Origin: Sweltsa coloradensis
Taxonomy: Eukaryota; Arthropoda; Insecta; Plecoptera; Chloroperlidae
Reading direction: 5' to 3'
Length of the DNA: 64,000 nt
Assembly (NCBI GenBank): GCA_024449915.1
Contig: JAMZAV010001282.1
Location: 310,001 to 374,000, forward strand
In this document: positions 31,460 to 41,164 of the stretch, one piece after another
How the letters are laid out: every line of letters starts with the position of its first letter
How positions within the stretch are numbered: the stretch's first letter is position 1
Notes under the pieces: generated by a model
Seen by the model: the letters and a program-made list of their open reading frames with translations, nothing else
Database searches by the model: none
Told to the model about the DNA's origin: nothing
Translations under genes and position numbers: made by a program

Positions 31460-31715
31460 TATTTGGCTCGAGCTCTAAGCGCGCGACTCTGATTCGGGAG
31501 GTCCCGGGTTCAAATCCCGTCGAGACTGGCAATCATGACTGAAGGTTTTTCCGAGGTTTTCCTCAGTCGTTAATGCGATTGCAAGGGATTGAGTCCTCTT
31601 AAACAGCCCTCGGACATCCCTTCACAATTGTCCAATCCGCAACGTACCTAGTTAGACACCTGAAGAGGAGCATGAATTGCACCCTGGGCAGGCTTCACAA
31701 GAAAAATTATTAAAA
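31460..31715 (+). mobile_element. SINE-1, best-preserved copy
   Basis: Complete order from GGCTCGAGCTCTAAGCGCG (box A region), GGGTTCAAATCCCGTCG (box B), GACTGGCAATCATGACTG, through GATTGCAAGGGATTGAGTCC and CTCGGACATCCCTTC, to the tail GAGCATGAATTGCACCCTGG and AAAAATTATTAAAATTA. A 32-bp imperfect direct repeat (28/32) flanks it at 31421-31452 and 31720-31751. Confidence 0.9.
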
Positions 31716-31759
31716 TTATACTCGGTTTGAAACGGTCTACGTCATACATAATACATCAT

Positions 31760-31905
31760 TAAAAAAAGTTAAACAAAAATGCCTTCACTAAAGTGAGTCT
31801 GTAACTTATTGTTTATGTATAGAACAATATACGTTTATATCAAAGATTTCTGTGTGGGGGTGGAGAGTAAGTTATGCCCCCCTTGTCGAGCTAAGTATGT
31901 CTGTG
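31760..31905. other. Unassigned sequence
   Basis: Short stretch between the SINE and a tandem repeat. Nothing recognised. Confidence 0.3.
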
Positions 31906-31907
31906 TG

Positions 31908-32047
31908 CCCTGCGCACACCTATTGCGCAGGCCTGGTGCATCATGGTGATGAGGCTATGAGCTAGTCTGTCACATGTACGCTGCGCACACCTATTGCGCA
32001 GGCTTGGTAGGCCTATATCTCGATGATGAGGCTATGAGCTAGTCTGG
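31908..32047 (+). repeat. Two-copy tandem repeat with CTGCGCA...TGCGCAG hairpin
   Basis: Units at 31914-31973 and 31980-32041 share CTGCGCACACCTATTGCGCA followed by GGC-TGGT and GATGAGGCTATGAGCTAGTC. Each unit contains a 7-bp hairpin. Confidence 0.85.
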
Positions 32048-32049
32048 TC

Positions 32050-32890
32050 CTAACTAGCTCAGAGACATTACGCTGTAGATAGGAGGGACCGTATTCTAAT
32101 GAGAGGTGAGATGCAGTTGGGAGGCACATTTGTAGGAGCTTATTCTAGCATTCAAATCTCTTAATCAGGGCTACTGATATCAGGGCTGTTCCTCTTATCC
32201 TGGTATTAAAGTCGGGCTCGCGGTCAGAAGTTTATATTCTTGGTGTGGATGTTCATCCCAAAATAATAATTGAATAATTACCACAGACTTGAGTACATTA
32301 ACTACTTAATTAATGACTTGCTTTATAACTACTTTCATAATATTTTTTAATTTTGTTGTCTATTTAAATTGTATCAACAATTTTCTTAGCTTAGTAAAGT
32401 TTTCCTTTAATTTCATCCTTCATTTATTAAATCTTTCATTATAAAATGTATATTAAATCTAATGTGTATCGTTAATTAAAGTTGCATCTTCTTTGCACTA
32501 ATAATACAAGAAAATCTTCAGAAAATAAATATTAATAACAATACCTAGGTTTTTCATAAAGTGGCATGTTACAAGATGTAAAGTAAATTGTTCAGTATGC
32601 ATCGTTATTGTTTTGCTAAAAAGTTTGTCGCAAAGACAGAACGGTAACGAATATTGACTGAAAAGTGTTCCCAAGTCTGTAGTTTGTACTGCAAGTGACT
32701 CTTGTTTCAAATGTCAGTCACCCTTGTCGAATAAACGGCGATTATGGTGGAGCACGAAGCATCTTAATGCTCATTTGATGTTTCCCCGGTTGAACGTTAC
32801 GTGGCAGCCATGTTGATACGAGTGTATAACGTAAGATTAGCATACAGAAGGTGGCGCTCAATACGTATCATATTCTACGCGAGACTCAGG
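32050..32890. other. AT-rich stretch, nothing recognised
   Basis: No motif or element end recognised on either strand. A 70-codon minus frame at 32498-32710 has no domain. Confidence 0.3.
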
Positions 32891-32894
32891 ATGT

Positions 32895-33715
32895 GCAGCT
32901 GGTGTACTCTGGTGTAGCACTCGTGTACCCCTTATGTAACACTAGAAGATCATCTGGTGTAGAACAAGTTTCATTTCAACCAAATACCAATGCACAAGTC
33001 CAAATATTGACGTGGGTGTAAGAAAAGGATAGAAAACTTCTTAATAACACAATTACTGTAATTAACAGTGATTTAAAGTGATTTAAAGTGAATATTTTAA
33101 ATTTTATTGAGGCTCAAAGTTTGTAGTATTTTATTTCTCGCGCAAACAGCACGTGACGTCCAGATCTAGGTGTAGAGCACGCTATAGCATTGTTGACCAA
33201 TGTACAAAGTTGTTAAATGTCTTTGGATCAATGAATAAACTATTGGCTTCTATATTTAGGCATTACCTCATTGGCAAATTCGCAACAATACCTTATAGTG
33301 ACGAAGTGGCTTGTTTTGCCCGACATTATTATTGGTGCAACTTTCAGCTTCCTTTTATAAATGAAAATCCTATCTAAATAATCAAAAATTTGATTAACGT
33401 TTTCAGAATGAAGTTCCTTAATGAAGAGCAGTGGTAAAAAAGTTAAGGTATATTCCCTTTGTTGAAGTTTTGGCATATTTCTTATGTAAAGCAATAGCCG
33501 CTCGTGTCGATGTGTCGTGTATCTTGTAAGCGTGGCTACGACTGCGCGGGAATTTTGAATGGTTCGTTCGGTTGGAATTTTTAACGGGTTTGCACAACCC
33601 TACTGGTTTTGTTGTAATACTGGTGTTGCAGCTGGTGTAATATTGGTGCAACTCTGGTTGGATTGGTGTGACATTAGTGTGTGTTTAGTGTAAGGAACTG
33701 GTGTAAACTTATAAA
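32895..33715. repeat. Region bounded by clustered CTGGTGTAA motifs
   Basis: Degenerate copies of CTGGTGTA(A) cluster at 32899-32966 and again at 33603-33712 in the same orientation. The 640 bases between have none. This may be the ends of an element with subterminal repeats or two remnants of one short tandem array. Confidence 0.4.
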
Positions 33716-33719
33716 TAAA

Positions 33720-34815
33720 CCACTTTGCTTCGTTCTGATGTTCTATCATATGCAGGATTTTAATAATTACCCTACTTGCAACATCTTAACTTCTACTTGC
33801 CTTCAACTTCCAAACAAAATATAAGTTTATTATCATAATATTGAACTAGTTTTCTCTAACATGTTGTTTTTCTTTCTTTTAGCTCGCAGTATGGTGACAA
33901 AAACTGGTAAATATACATTTTACATTTTTTCTTGCACATTTTAAAGCTAATACCAACTCAAATAATGCTAATTTAGTTTTAAACATAAATTCGAAGATGT
34001 GTCTGCGTAAAGTCCCCCCACCACCCTCACCCCTCCCCATTTTCTTATAAGAATACATAATATGTAAAAAGTGGTAAACAATATTTGGGAGGAACATAAA
34101 CTTCAATATCGTGATTTTTCATAAATCCTAGTTAAGTGGAAGATAGTCTGATTAAATATTAGCACAAGAAATGTCAAAGCACAAGATTTGAAGATTAAAA
34201 TCGAAACATTTCATTTTCAAACATGTTCTTTTATTCGTATGATAAACATTGAATCCCATTTCTCCTCTCTGCTTGTGATGAATTTTGTTAAAACACCAAC
34301 TAAAAGTGTTTTTTACTTTTTGTCATCTTCGAAAGTTGAACTAAAAAAGTTGCGCACAGTTGGAAAAAGTTCTACATCAACTTAACATCGTGAGTTTTTC
34401 TCCTGGTTTTCTTTGAGAGCAGGTCGCCAACTCCAGATAAATGTAACTCCTTGTAAGTTAGGGGTAGGAGGGGGAGAGGGGGGATGATTAATGTAATGGT
34501 GATATCGGCTTGAGCTCAACCGAGCGTGCGTTCTGACGGTTTACGTATTTACGCCGAGAATCATCAAGAATAACTGTTGCAGACGTTTATTGTGTCCGAG
34601 AAAGTTATAATAAATGCCGAGATTATTAAGTGTTTTGCGTTATCGTTGAAAACATCACATTTCACATAATTGTTATCACATTTGAGTCGATGGATTTGTA
34701 TATTTCGCAGCATCGACTCTTGATTTAAAATACTGTGGACGTTTCAGCCCAACTGAGTGGACATTATTAGAAAATTAGGATCAATCAAACAAACAACAAA
34801 TAAAGAAACGTTACT
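33720..34815. other. Mostly unassigned, with a splice-signal-bracketed 24-mer
   Basis: Apart from the 24-nt candidate exon at 33883 and a purine-rich G tract near 34461-34486, nothing was recognised. Confidence 0.3.
33883..33906 (+). other. Candidate 24-nt microexon
   Basis: The acceptor TGTTTTTCTTTCTTTTAG precedes CTCGCAGTATGGTGACAAAA CTG-type sequence, and a GTAAAT donor follows. The length is a multiple of three. One frame reads SQYGDKN plus a split Trp codon. Only splice signals support it. Confidence 0.2.
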
Positions 34816-34833
34816 TCTTATAAGAAAAGCTTA

Positions 34834-35574
34834 AGTCCCGCCGCGTTGTTGGATGAGCGTAATTGGTGGCATTTAGCTGCCATGTGTTACGCGGATTTTC
34901 TGTTGTTCTGTGCAAAAATCATTACTTAGTCGAAGTTTTTTTTTTAAATTAAATAAAATTAAATAAAATTAATTTAATTTTTTTAATTCATCGTAATTTT
35001 AAAAAAAATCAAAAAAACGTAAAATTGCAATTTTCATAAGAAATAATTTATTCGATTGCGTTCAAATTTAACACGAGTACATTAAATCATGAAATTAAGG
35101 TTCTGTGAAAAAATCATTACAATAGGATAAAGCTGTAGGTGTTATAAGTCAAAAAATTGTTTTAAAAAAAGAAAAAAAACGTAAAATTTCGATTTCATGA
35201 GAATAAATTTTTCGATTACGCTCAAATTTCATACGAAAAATCTTAATTCATAAAATTAAGGTTCTGTGAAAAAATCATTACAATCGAATAAAGCTTGTAG
35301 GTGTTAGAGGTCGAAGAAATTTTTAAAAAATCGAAAAAAATCGTAAAATTGCGTTTTTTAAGAAAAAATTTCCTGATTGCGCTCAAAAACGTGGCAGTTC
35401 TAAGTTCAGAGATTTCGAAGACCTCCATAAATTTCATCGCAATCGGAGTATCGGTTTAGCCGGAATCGTGTTTAACAGACACACAAAAATACAAAAAAAG
35501 AAAAAAAAAACATTCCGGATTTTTTCTCCAGTGTAGTGAAATGGAATCTTCGCTTCGCTCGCTACGCTCATCCA
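34834..35574 (-). mobile_element. Family C element with 14-bp target-site duplication
   Basis: Runs from AGTCCCGCCGCGTTGTTGG to CTTCGCTTCGCTCGCTACGC TCATCCA. ATAAGAAAAGCTTA is repeated exactly on both sides (34820-34833 and 35575-35588). The internal modules are T-rich and diverged from the other copies. Three tandem-like modules carry AAATTGCGATTT-type sequence and AAAAATCATTACAAT. Confidence 0.85.
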
Positions 35575-35814
35575 ATAAGAAAAGCTTATTTACTTGAAAA
35601 GTGATTAACTATAAAATTCACAATCAGTGTTTGTGCCCCTGGTCATGTTACGTGAATTTTACTGTAAAATTGTATAAATGTTACAAAAACAATATAGGTT
35701 TTTACATGTGTGTATTTTTTAAATACAATGACGACGTTATTTATTATGATACAAGAACATTAGATCAGCGAGATTTAAAGCATAAACAATCTAGTCAAAA
35801 CATTTTTGTATGCG

Positions 35815-35838
35815 TTGGTGGAGGTGCCGGTCCAGACA
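35815..35838 (-). repeat. Family E core-motif fragment
   Basis: GGTGGAGGTGCCGGTCC, the complement of the CCGGCACCTCCACC core. It lies 22 bases from the left end of the next MITE. Confidence 0.5.
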
Positions 35839-35860
35839 ATTCTTAATTTTATAGACACTA

Positions 35861-36374
35861 GCCTTGTTTACATGGAGGACTGAGTACGGAGTTGAGTACG
35901 GTTTTTGGTCTCAGTACCTCATGTAAACACATGAAATCTGGTACCGAACCGGTTGGGTTCGGTCCGACGAAATGGTGGGACCGAACCGAAATACTGTACT
36001 GAGTTCTCACATGTAAACAGCTTCCTAAAAGGGAACCGAACTGAAAAACATGCAGCATAATTGCAAATGTCAATAAATAAGTGTTAAAATGTTGTATCTA
36101 TTTTTAACTTCTGTTTGTTTTGGGCTCCAACTTCAAATGTAAATCATCCACGCCTAGGCCTAGGCCTTCAATCGTACCCGTATCTACGAAAATGACATGA
36201 AAGTAAGGTTATGTAACAGTGATGTTTTGAGCAATCGCGTAAGATGGCGTTGATGCTGCACCGATTGTCAGTTCAGTTCTAGTTGGGTACTCGACATGTA
36301 AACGCTTCAAGGACATTGGAACCGTACTTAAATTTCAGTACAGTACTGGACCCAGTCCTCCATGTAAACAAGGC
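35861..36374. mobile_element. MITE with TA target duplication and CATGTAAAC subterminal repeats
   Basis: Seen: GCCTTGTTTACATGGAGGAC at the left end and its complement GTCCTCCATGTAAACAAGGC at the right end, flanked by TA on both sides (35859-35860, 36375-36376). CATGTAAAC or its complement occurs at least five times close to the ends, and GGTTCGGT/ACCGAACC forms occur in both orientations. A TA duplication points to Tc1/mariner-like or ISL2EU-like mobilisation. No ORF. Confidence 0.85.
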
Positions 36375-36704
36375 TAATTATTCAAACCTCATTGAATGAA
36401 AATCCACACGATAGATTATGAATTGAGCGAAAATATAATGTGATATTATTCAGAAGTAGAATTAGTCATCCATTTTTATGCATACGGTATTAAATCGGCC
36501 GTAGTTTTCATCTCGATCCGACTGACAAACCCTCTACCCGTACATCCCTAGATCAGGGATTACCCAAAAGTATACTGTTTGATATTTTATTACTGATGTT
36601 TATTGTTCAAGTATTTTAGTGTGTTTATAATTTATGAAGGATTGGTTATAACATTATTATTTTTGTTTTGTAACATTCTGTTATGTTTGACCTGATTGGG
36701 GACC

Positions 36705-36775
36705 CCTAGCGGCTCTCAACCGGGAAGAATATCGCACCATTAAGCCGTAGGTTGAGGGTTCGATCCCCTGTTCAT
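36705..36775 (+). tRNA. tRNA-like sequence with good B box
   Basis: CCCTAGCGGCTCTCAACCGG, a central CGCACCATTAAGCCG and GAGGGTTCGATCCCC. The B box is canonical, while the D arm and acceptor do not pair well. Probably a SINE head or decayed tRNA. Confidence 0.3.
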
Positions 36776-36999
36776 GAGAAACATTTAAACCAATCGGTAA
36801 CTTAAAATTCTCCACTTAGTGGAAATACACAATATCCAACATTATTGTTATTAACAATATCGCCCAACGAGTCGTTCCAATTCCCTCAACATATATGCTT
36901 TACATATTATTATGAATGTTGGAATATATATTATCAAAACATATAGATTTTATATAGTGTAATGGTATTATATAGCATTATAGACAGAAATTAAAAAAC

Positions 37000-37072
37000 T
37001 ACCTCCACCGGGGATTGAGCGTTTGCTGTCCGGGCCCCTGCTCTTACCAACTGAGCTATGAAGACAACAGAT
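37000..37072 (-). tRNA. tRNA-like sequence with good A box
   Basis: The minus strand gives CATAGCTCAGTTGGTAAGAGC (canonical A box and D arm). The B-box region CGCTCAATCCCCGG departs from the GGTTC consensus. Likely tRNA-derived, not functional. Confidence 0.35.
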
Positions 37073-37268
37073 TACATTCCGTCTATTTCATGGTTTGTAA
37101 ACACATTGTTGATGACGTGTGTAGAATCATAAGATATGTTTGTTAAACATTGAGTTGAGGGATCATATTTGAATTATTGAATGATCATTTAATTATGAAA
37201 TCTTGGCAAACCAGTGGTCGCTATTTTGAGTTCCTATCGCTTGTTGGCTTCTATTCCATCAATTACGT

Positions 37269-38132
37269 ACTTAAAGAGGGTATTACCTTAAAAAATATTT
37301 GTTACCACATAATCTATATTCTATAGCATAATACTACATTAAAAGGACCGTTTAAAAAAATTATATCCGTGATTTTACACACATTTGTTTAACTTTTTTG
37401 ATCCAGTAATTTGCGAAAATTGGCGTTTTGGGAAATTTCTCAAATCAGCTTTAATTTGCTTCTTTTTGTTCCATATAGATTCTAGGGCATCGTATCAATC
37501 TAAAATAGCCCTTTATATAATCGTGTCTTGAAACTGTGCACAAATTTACACTCAATTATTCAAAAATATTAAACGTATAAATAATTAGACTTTTCACTGT
37601 TATTTACTTATTTTTATTGAAAAATTGATATTTCGACTACTTGACAGTAGACTAAGACTGTTGTAAAGTAGTCGAAATATCACTTTTAAAATAAAAATAA
37701 GTAAATAACCGTGAATAGTCTAATGATTTGTATGTGTAACGTTACTACCTGTTATATAGTTTCAATTTTTTTAATAAAAAATATGCATTCCAAAATCACA
37801 CCCCTTCTTGGTAATCATCATATTTTGACCGAACCACTTTCCTAAATTACAAAACAAAATATAAAGAATTTACAGGAAAGGCTGTCGAGTACGTCAATAA
37901 TAACCAATATTTTTTTGATCAAATCCTCCAAGTTCACGGGGCATAAAGATCGTCCCCATTTTATTTCTTATGGGAGATTTTTGCCGATGGGACTTAGCTC
38001 GAAAAATATCAAGATTGACAACTTTTTTTCGGGTCATGGTGGACCCAATAATTTTTCTGTTAATTTCTAAATTTCTAACTAGTTAGACTGAATGAATTTT
38101 TTTTTAGTTTTGCGGGTGAATACCCCTTAAGT
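37269..38132 (-). mobile_element. CR-6 element interrupted by a palindromic insertion
   Basis: Starts ACTTAAAGAGGGTATTACC and ends GAATACCCCTTAAGT, short inverted ends as in the copy at 54480. The body shares GGCGTTTTGGGAAATTTCTC, CGTGTCTTGAAACTGTG, CATTCCAAAATCACACCCC and CACGGGGCATAAAGATCGTC with the copies at 45920 and 54480. A 200-bp segment with a palindrome (37581-37728) splits it. Confidence 0.75.
37581..37728. repeat. 148-bp palindrome inside CR-6
   Basis: TTAGACTTTTCACTGTTATT, TACTTATTTTTATT and GATATTTCGACTACTTGACA are mirrored by their complements through 37728. It is absent from the other CR-6 copies at this point, so it is a later insertion. Confidence 0.8.
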
Positions 38133-38147
38133 TCTACAATACAAACC

Positions 38148-38249
38148 CAATGCACGTGAATCCACGTGAATTCTAGTCACCGCGTGTATAAACTATATGA
38201 CAGCAATGCACGTGAATTCTAGTAACCGCGTGTATAAACCATATGACAG
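38148..38249 (+). repeat. Two-copy tandem repeat with CACGTG
   Basis: CAATGCACGTGAAT...CTAGT-ACCGCGTGTATAAAC-ATATGACAG occurs twice, with periods of about 55 and 48 bases. The first unit carries an extra CCACGTGAAT. Each unit holds a CACGTG palindrome and a TATAAA. Confidence 0.8.
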
Positions 38250-38261
38250 AGTATTGTCGCT

Positions 38262-38530
38262 CTTTAACTTCGCGTCGAAAGTAAAAACCTCCTAAAGTTT
38301 GTTGCGTCTCGCCGAGTTTTAGGGGCGAGTGTCGGAATGAGCGCCGGTTATCGATTGAGCCCGCGTTGCGTGTCGCCCCTTGACACACATCGGGTTAGGC
38401 CGCACGCACTGCTCGGTATAGCCTGCTCGGCGACAAGGCCGCAGCCCCACTCATTGTTTGTCTGTCAGTCTGATAGTTTTATTACTACAGACTCAATAAA
38501 CTTGTATTGCAACGGAGTTTAATCCTCTTT
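38262..38530 (+). other. GC-rich patch, possible solo LTR or promoter
   Basis: Much richer in C and G (and CpG) than its neighbours, e.g. GCGCCGGTTATCGATTGAGC and CCGCACGCACTGCTCGG. It starts TGTCGGAATGAGC and ends in CTCAATAAACTTGTATTGC. The TG start plus AATAAA could fit an LTR, but no matching CA end, direct repeat or primer-binding site was found. Confidence 0.3.
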
Positions 38531-38532
38531 AC

Positions 38533-39068
38533 CATTGATATTTAACACCAGAGATATTAAACACCTATAGTAGGCTAGATTAGCAGTCAGTGGTCCACTT
38601 CCGTGACAATTAGAAGCCATCTTGAAATTCTGTTTGCATGTTAATTAAATGGGGTGATTGTAGCGAAATATTTTAAGATGCCGTCAGTGACAGCGTGCAT
38701 ATTGGACTTAACAAACGATTACTAATCCCTAGTCAATAACTTCTTATCGTTCTGTTGTTCATTCCATTGCACAAGTATAGCGCTCACGCTAAAAAGGAGT
38801 TGCGCGGCTTACGGTGAATGGTAGCCATTCAGGTCAATTAAATAACATCGCTGATAGGCCGTCGAAGTCGTCGCATCTCCTTCTTAGCGTGGAGCGCCTA
38901 TAAAACCATATCAAAAATCCAGTAAAATACTGTTTACTTCAAAAAAGCATAAATTAAAACGCCAAATCGCCATTTTGAATTGGATTTTCGACGCTTCAGT
39001 TGTTCGTGCTCCTGTGCAGAGGTATTGGAGCTGCTAATCTGCCTCTATGCGGTGTAATATATCTATGT
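38533..39068 (-). mobile_element. hAT-like MITE copy, inverted, with nested MITE
   Basis: The complement of the family at 43108: CATTGATATTT outer end, CTATAGTAGGCTAGATTAGC, GTGGTCCACTTCCGTGAC, AAAACGCCAAATCGCCATTTTG, and a right end ...TATCTATG. It is interrupted at 38779-38898 by a smaller element. An extra GATATTAAACACC near the left end suggests local duplication. Confidence 0.8.
38779..38898. mobile_element. 120-bp MITE with TAT target duplication
   Basis: Ends AGCGCTCACGCTAAAAAGGAG and CTCCTTCTTAGCGTGGAGCG CC are inverted repeats of about 21 bases. TAT flanks both sides (38776-38778 and 38899-38901). It sits inside the hAT-like copy. A 3-bp T/A-type duplication fits PIF/Harbinger-type mobilisation. 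Confidence 0.75.
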
Positions 39069-39355
39069 TTAACACCTATAGTAGGCTAGATCCCCAGTCT
39101 CAAATGCGTCCGCACTGGCGCGAGCGTAGCAAATTGAAGCGTCAAGCTGACCTATTCAAGATGGCGATTTAGCGTTTTAATTTATGCTTTTTTAATGCAA
39201 TAAAGTATTTTACTGGATTGTTTGATATGGTTTTAGTTGTGAAAAGCCATCTGAAAAATATTTGGCTACAATCGCTCATTACTTAAATCAAATCCCTATT
39301 CAGATGGCTTAATTGTCACGGAAGTGGACCAATGACTGGATCTAGCTGAATATAA
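39069..39355 (+). mobile_element. hAT-like MITE copy, internally deleted
   Basis: CACCTATAGTAGGCTAGAT start, CGCGAGCGTAGCAAATTGAAG, TTTATGCTTTTTTAATGCAA, then a jump to GCCATCTGAAAAATATTTGG and GGAAGTGGACCAATGACTGG. About 130 bases of the middle are missing relative to 43108. It abuts the inverted copy to its left. Confidence 0.75.
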
Positions 39356-39404
39356 TGATAAAATTCCATTCTACTTTACACTGCGATATTCACCACTTCG
39401 ATGG

Positions 39405-39640
39405 TTAAATTAAGGAATTAGTTTCGTTGATTCTGGCGTCACCCGCGGGAGGAATCGTGTCCAGCTTGTTTTGCCCGTGTTTCCTATTTTAAAATACCGA
39501 TGTCTGGTTGGTCATTGTTCCCTCGTCGATTTCGTCGACACCTACAGGGTTGGCTTGGTCTGCTTAAAATTTAATGTCCAGCACTTAAAATCGGTTATGT
39601 GACTTGAGTGCGTAGACTTCCAATACAAATTTATTTAAAT
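39405..39640 (+). mobile_element. SINE-B 3' fragment
   Basis: CGTTGATTCTGGCGTCACCC, GGAATCGTGTCCAGCTTG, TTGGTCATTGTTCCCTCGTC, ACACCTACAGGGTTGGCTTG, then AAAATCGGTTATGTGACTTG and a GTAGACTTCCAATACAAA end. Confidence 0.8.
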
Positions 39641-39980
39641 TCATATAACGATGATAATGGTGAAAATGATCTTTAAAATAATAATTATTTATTGGGATAG
39701 GATACGTTTGACAATTCGAACTTAACTATTTGTTCAGAAATCGATGTATTTGAAGCTGTGCACAAATGTCAAGAGAGCATACATGGACAGTTTTTTGTCG
39801 TATATTATCAATATTTGTTTGTTACATAGCCAGACACAATTCACAAAAATAGTCTATTTTGGTACCGGATTAAAACCAACAGGGGTGTACAAATTTCTGT
39901 GATATACACCGTCGTTCATACGAGGAATGATAATACTGTAAAAACAATCAAATAAAAGCTTGTGTTGACATTTCTCTAAT

Positions 39981-40325
39981 ACCTGGCACCTCCACCAAAT
40001 ACTTGAAAATTTTGAAATTTCCTTTATCTTCTTTTTTGTTTTGACCAGTTGAAAAGTTATTAAAAAGTAATTTTCAGGTTTTTAATGAAAGGTATTATGG
40101 ACATGAAATAATTAAATAAATATTGTAATTTTAACTGAGACCCGGCACCTCCACCAAATACTTGAAACTTTTTAAATTTCGTTTATCTTCATTTTTGTTT
40201 TGATTAGTAGAAAAGTTATTAAAAAACTAATTTCCAGGCTTTTAATAAATGGTATTATGGGTTTGAATTAATTAAATTAATATAATTATTATTTTTACTG
40301 AGACCCGGCACCTCCACCAAATATT
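39981..40325 (+). repeat. 160-bp tandem array built on the family E core
   Basis: Three starts of ACC(C/T)GGCACCTCCACCAA lie at 39981, 40140 and 40303. The two full units share CTTTATCTTC-TTTTTGTTTTGA, GAAAAGTTATTAAAAA and GGTATTATGG. The third is truncated after AATATTTGG. Confidence 0.85.
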
Positions 40326-40329
40326 TGGA

Positions 40330-41095
40330 ATCTTTAAATAATTCCGCAGCAGTTTTGTAATATTCTGAGAGGGTGAAATAACTAATAAATTCCTTTTTTG
40401 ATTTACCTTTTTTTTTAATTGCATTATCACAATATGTTAAATTATTTTTAATTTATTCCGTATATGGCCGTGTAAATACTTTCATATTAGCAAAATCGTC
40501 CTTGATCATATTTAGGATGTGTCTGAAGGTGAAAAACGTTGCTTAGTGTATTATTCTTATTCTCGATTGGACGTCATAATTCATCGGTGACGTCAGAAAC
40601 AATGCACGAAAGGTCTCGCTCGAGAATGAGAACGAGAACAAAATCTAGTACTGAATAGGCCACACTCGATTTCATTCTTGTTACTAAAAAATGGCGGCCA
40701 CAGAAAACGGCCGAAATAAAACACTTCCCAATTGTTCTGGGGAAGCAAAAAAGAAAGTAAATATTATTAACAATATAATAAATAGTACACAATCAAATAA
40801 GGAATGTTATATTTATGGTAACATGTAAAATACTGTATATCACAAATCAGTCGATCTCCTGCATCAGTCAACTTCATGGCTATTTGTTTTGAAATTAATA
40901 CTCCAATAAGAGTATGAACGAAAGCTGCTTCATGTAAGAACTAGTACAACCCAAAATAATAATGAGACCATGAATGGGAATAAGAATAAGAATATTGTTC
41001 AAAGTCTAGCACGTTCTTGTATTCGTAAAATAATATTTTCCTTATACTTATTACGCCGATAGTGTCAGTTGCTTTGGTCAGTTAAATCGGCACAG
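40330..41095. other. Unassigned; weak inverted ends
   Basis: ATTATTCTTATTCTCGATTGG near 40547 and AATGGGAATAAGAATAAGAA near 40974 could be the ends of a 450-bp element, but no target duplication is clear. CGTCATAATTCATCGGTGACGTC near 40571 is a short palindrome-like patch. Confidence 0.3.
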
Positions 41096-41110
41096 CCATC
41101 TCTCTCCCTT

Positions 41111-41162
41111 ACCCCCCCCCCCCCCGAAGCACCTCTTCAGCTGAGATTACCCCCCCCCCCCG
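41111..41162 (+). repeat. Two poly-C tracts
   Basis: Runs of 14 and about 12 C separated by CGAAGCACCTCTTCAGCTGA GATTA. Confidence 0.9.
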
Positions 41163-41164
41163 TC

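Noticed and set aside
38333..38530. A TG...AATAAA stretch that could be a solo LTR
   Set aside because: No CA terminus with matching target duplication, no second copy in the window and no primer-binding site. Kept only as a GC-rich patch.
39981..40325. Regularly spaced repeats considered as a CRISPR-like array
   Set aside because: The spacers are similar to each other and the units are about 160 bp. It is a tandem repeat in an animal genome.
40547..41000. Weak inverted repeats ATTATTCTTATTC / GAATAAGAATAA
   Set aside because: Low-complexity T/A sequence, no target duplication.
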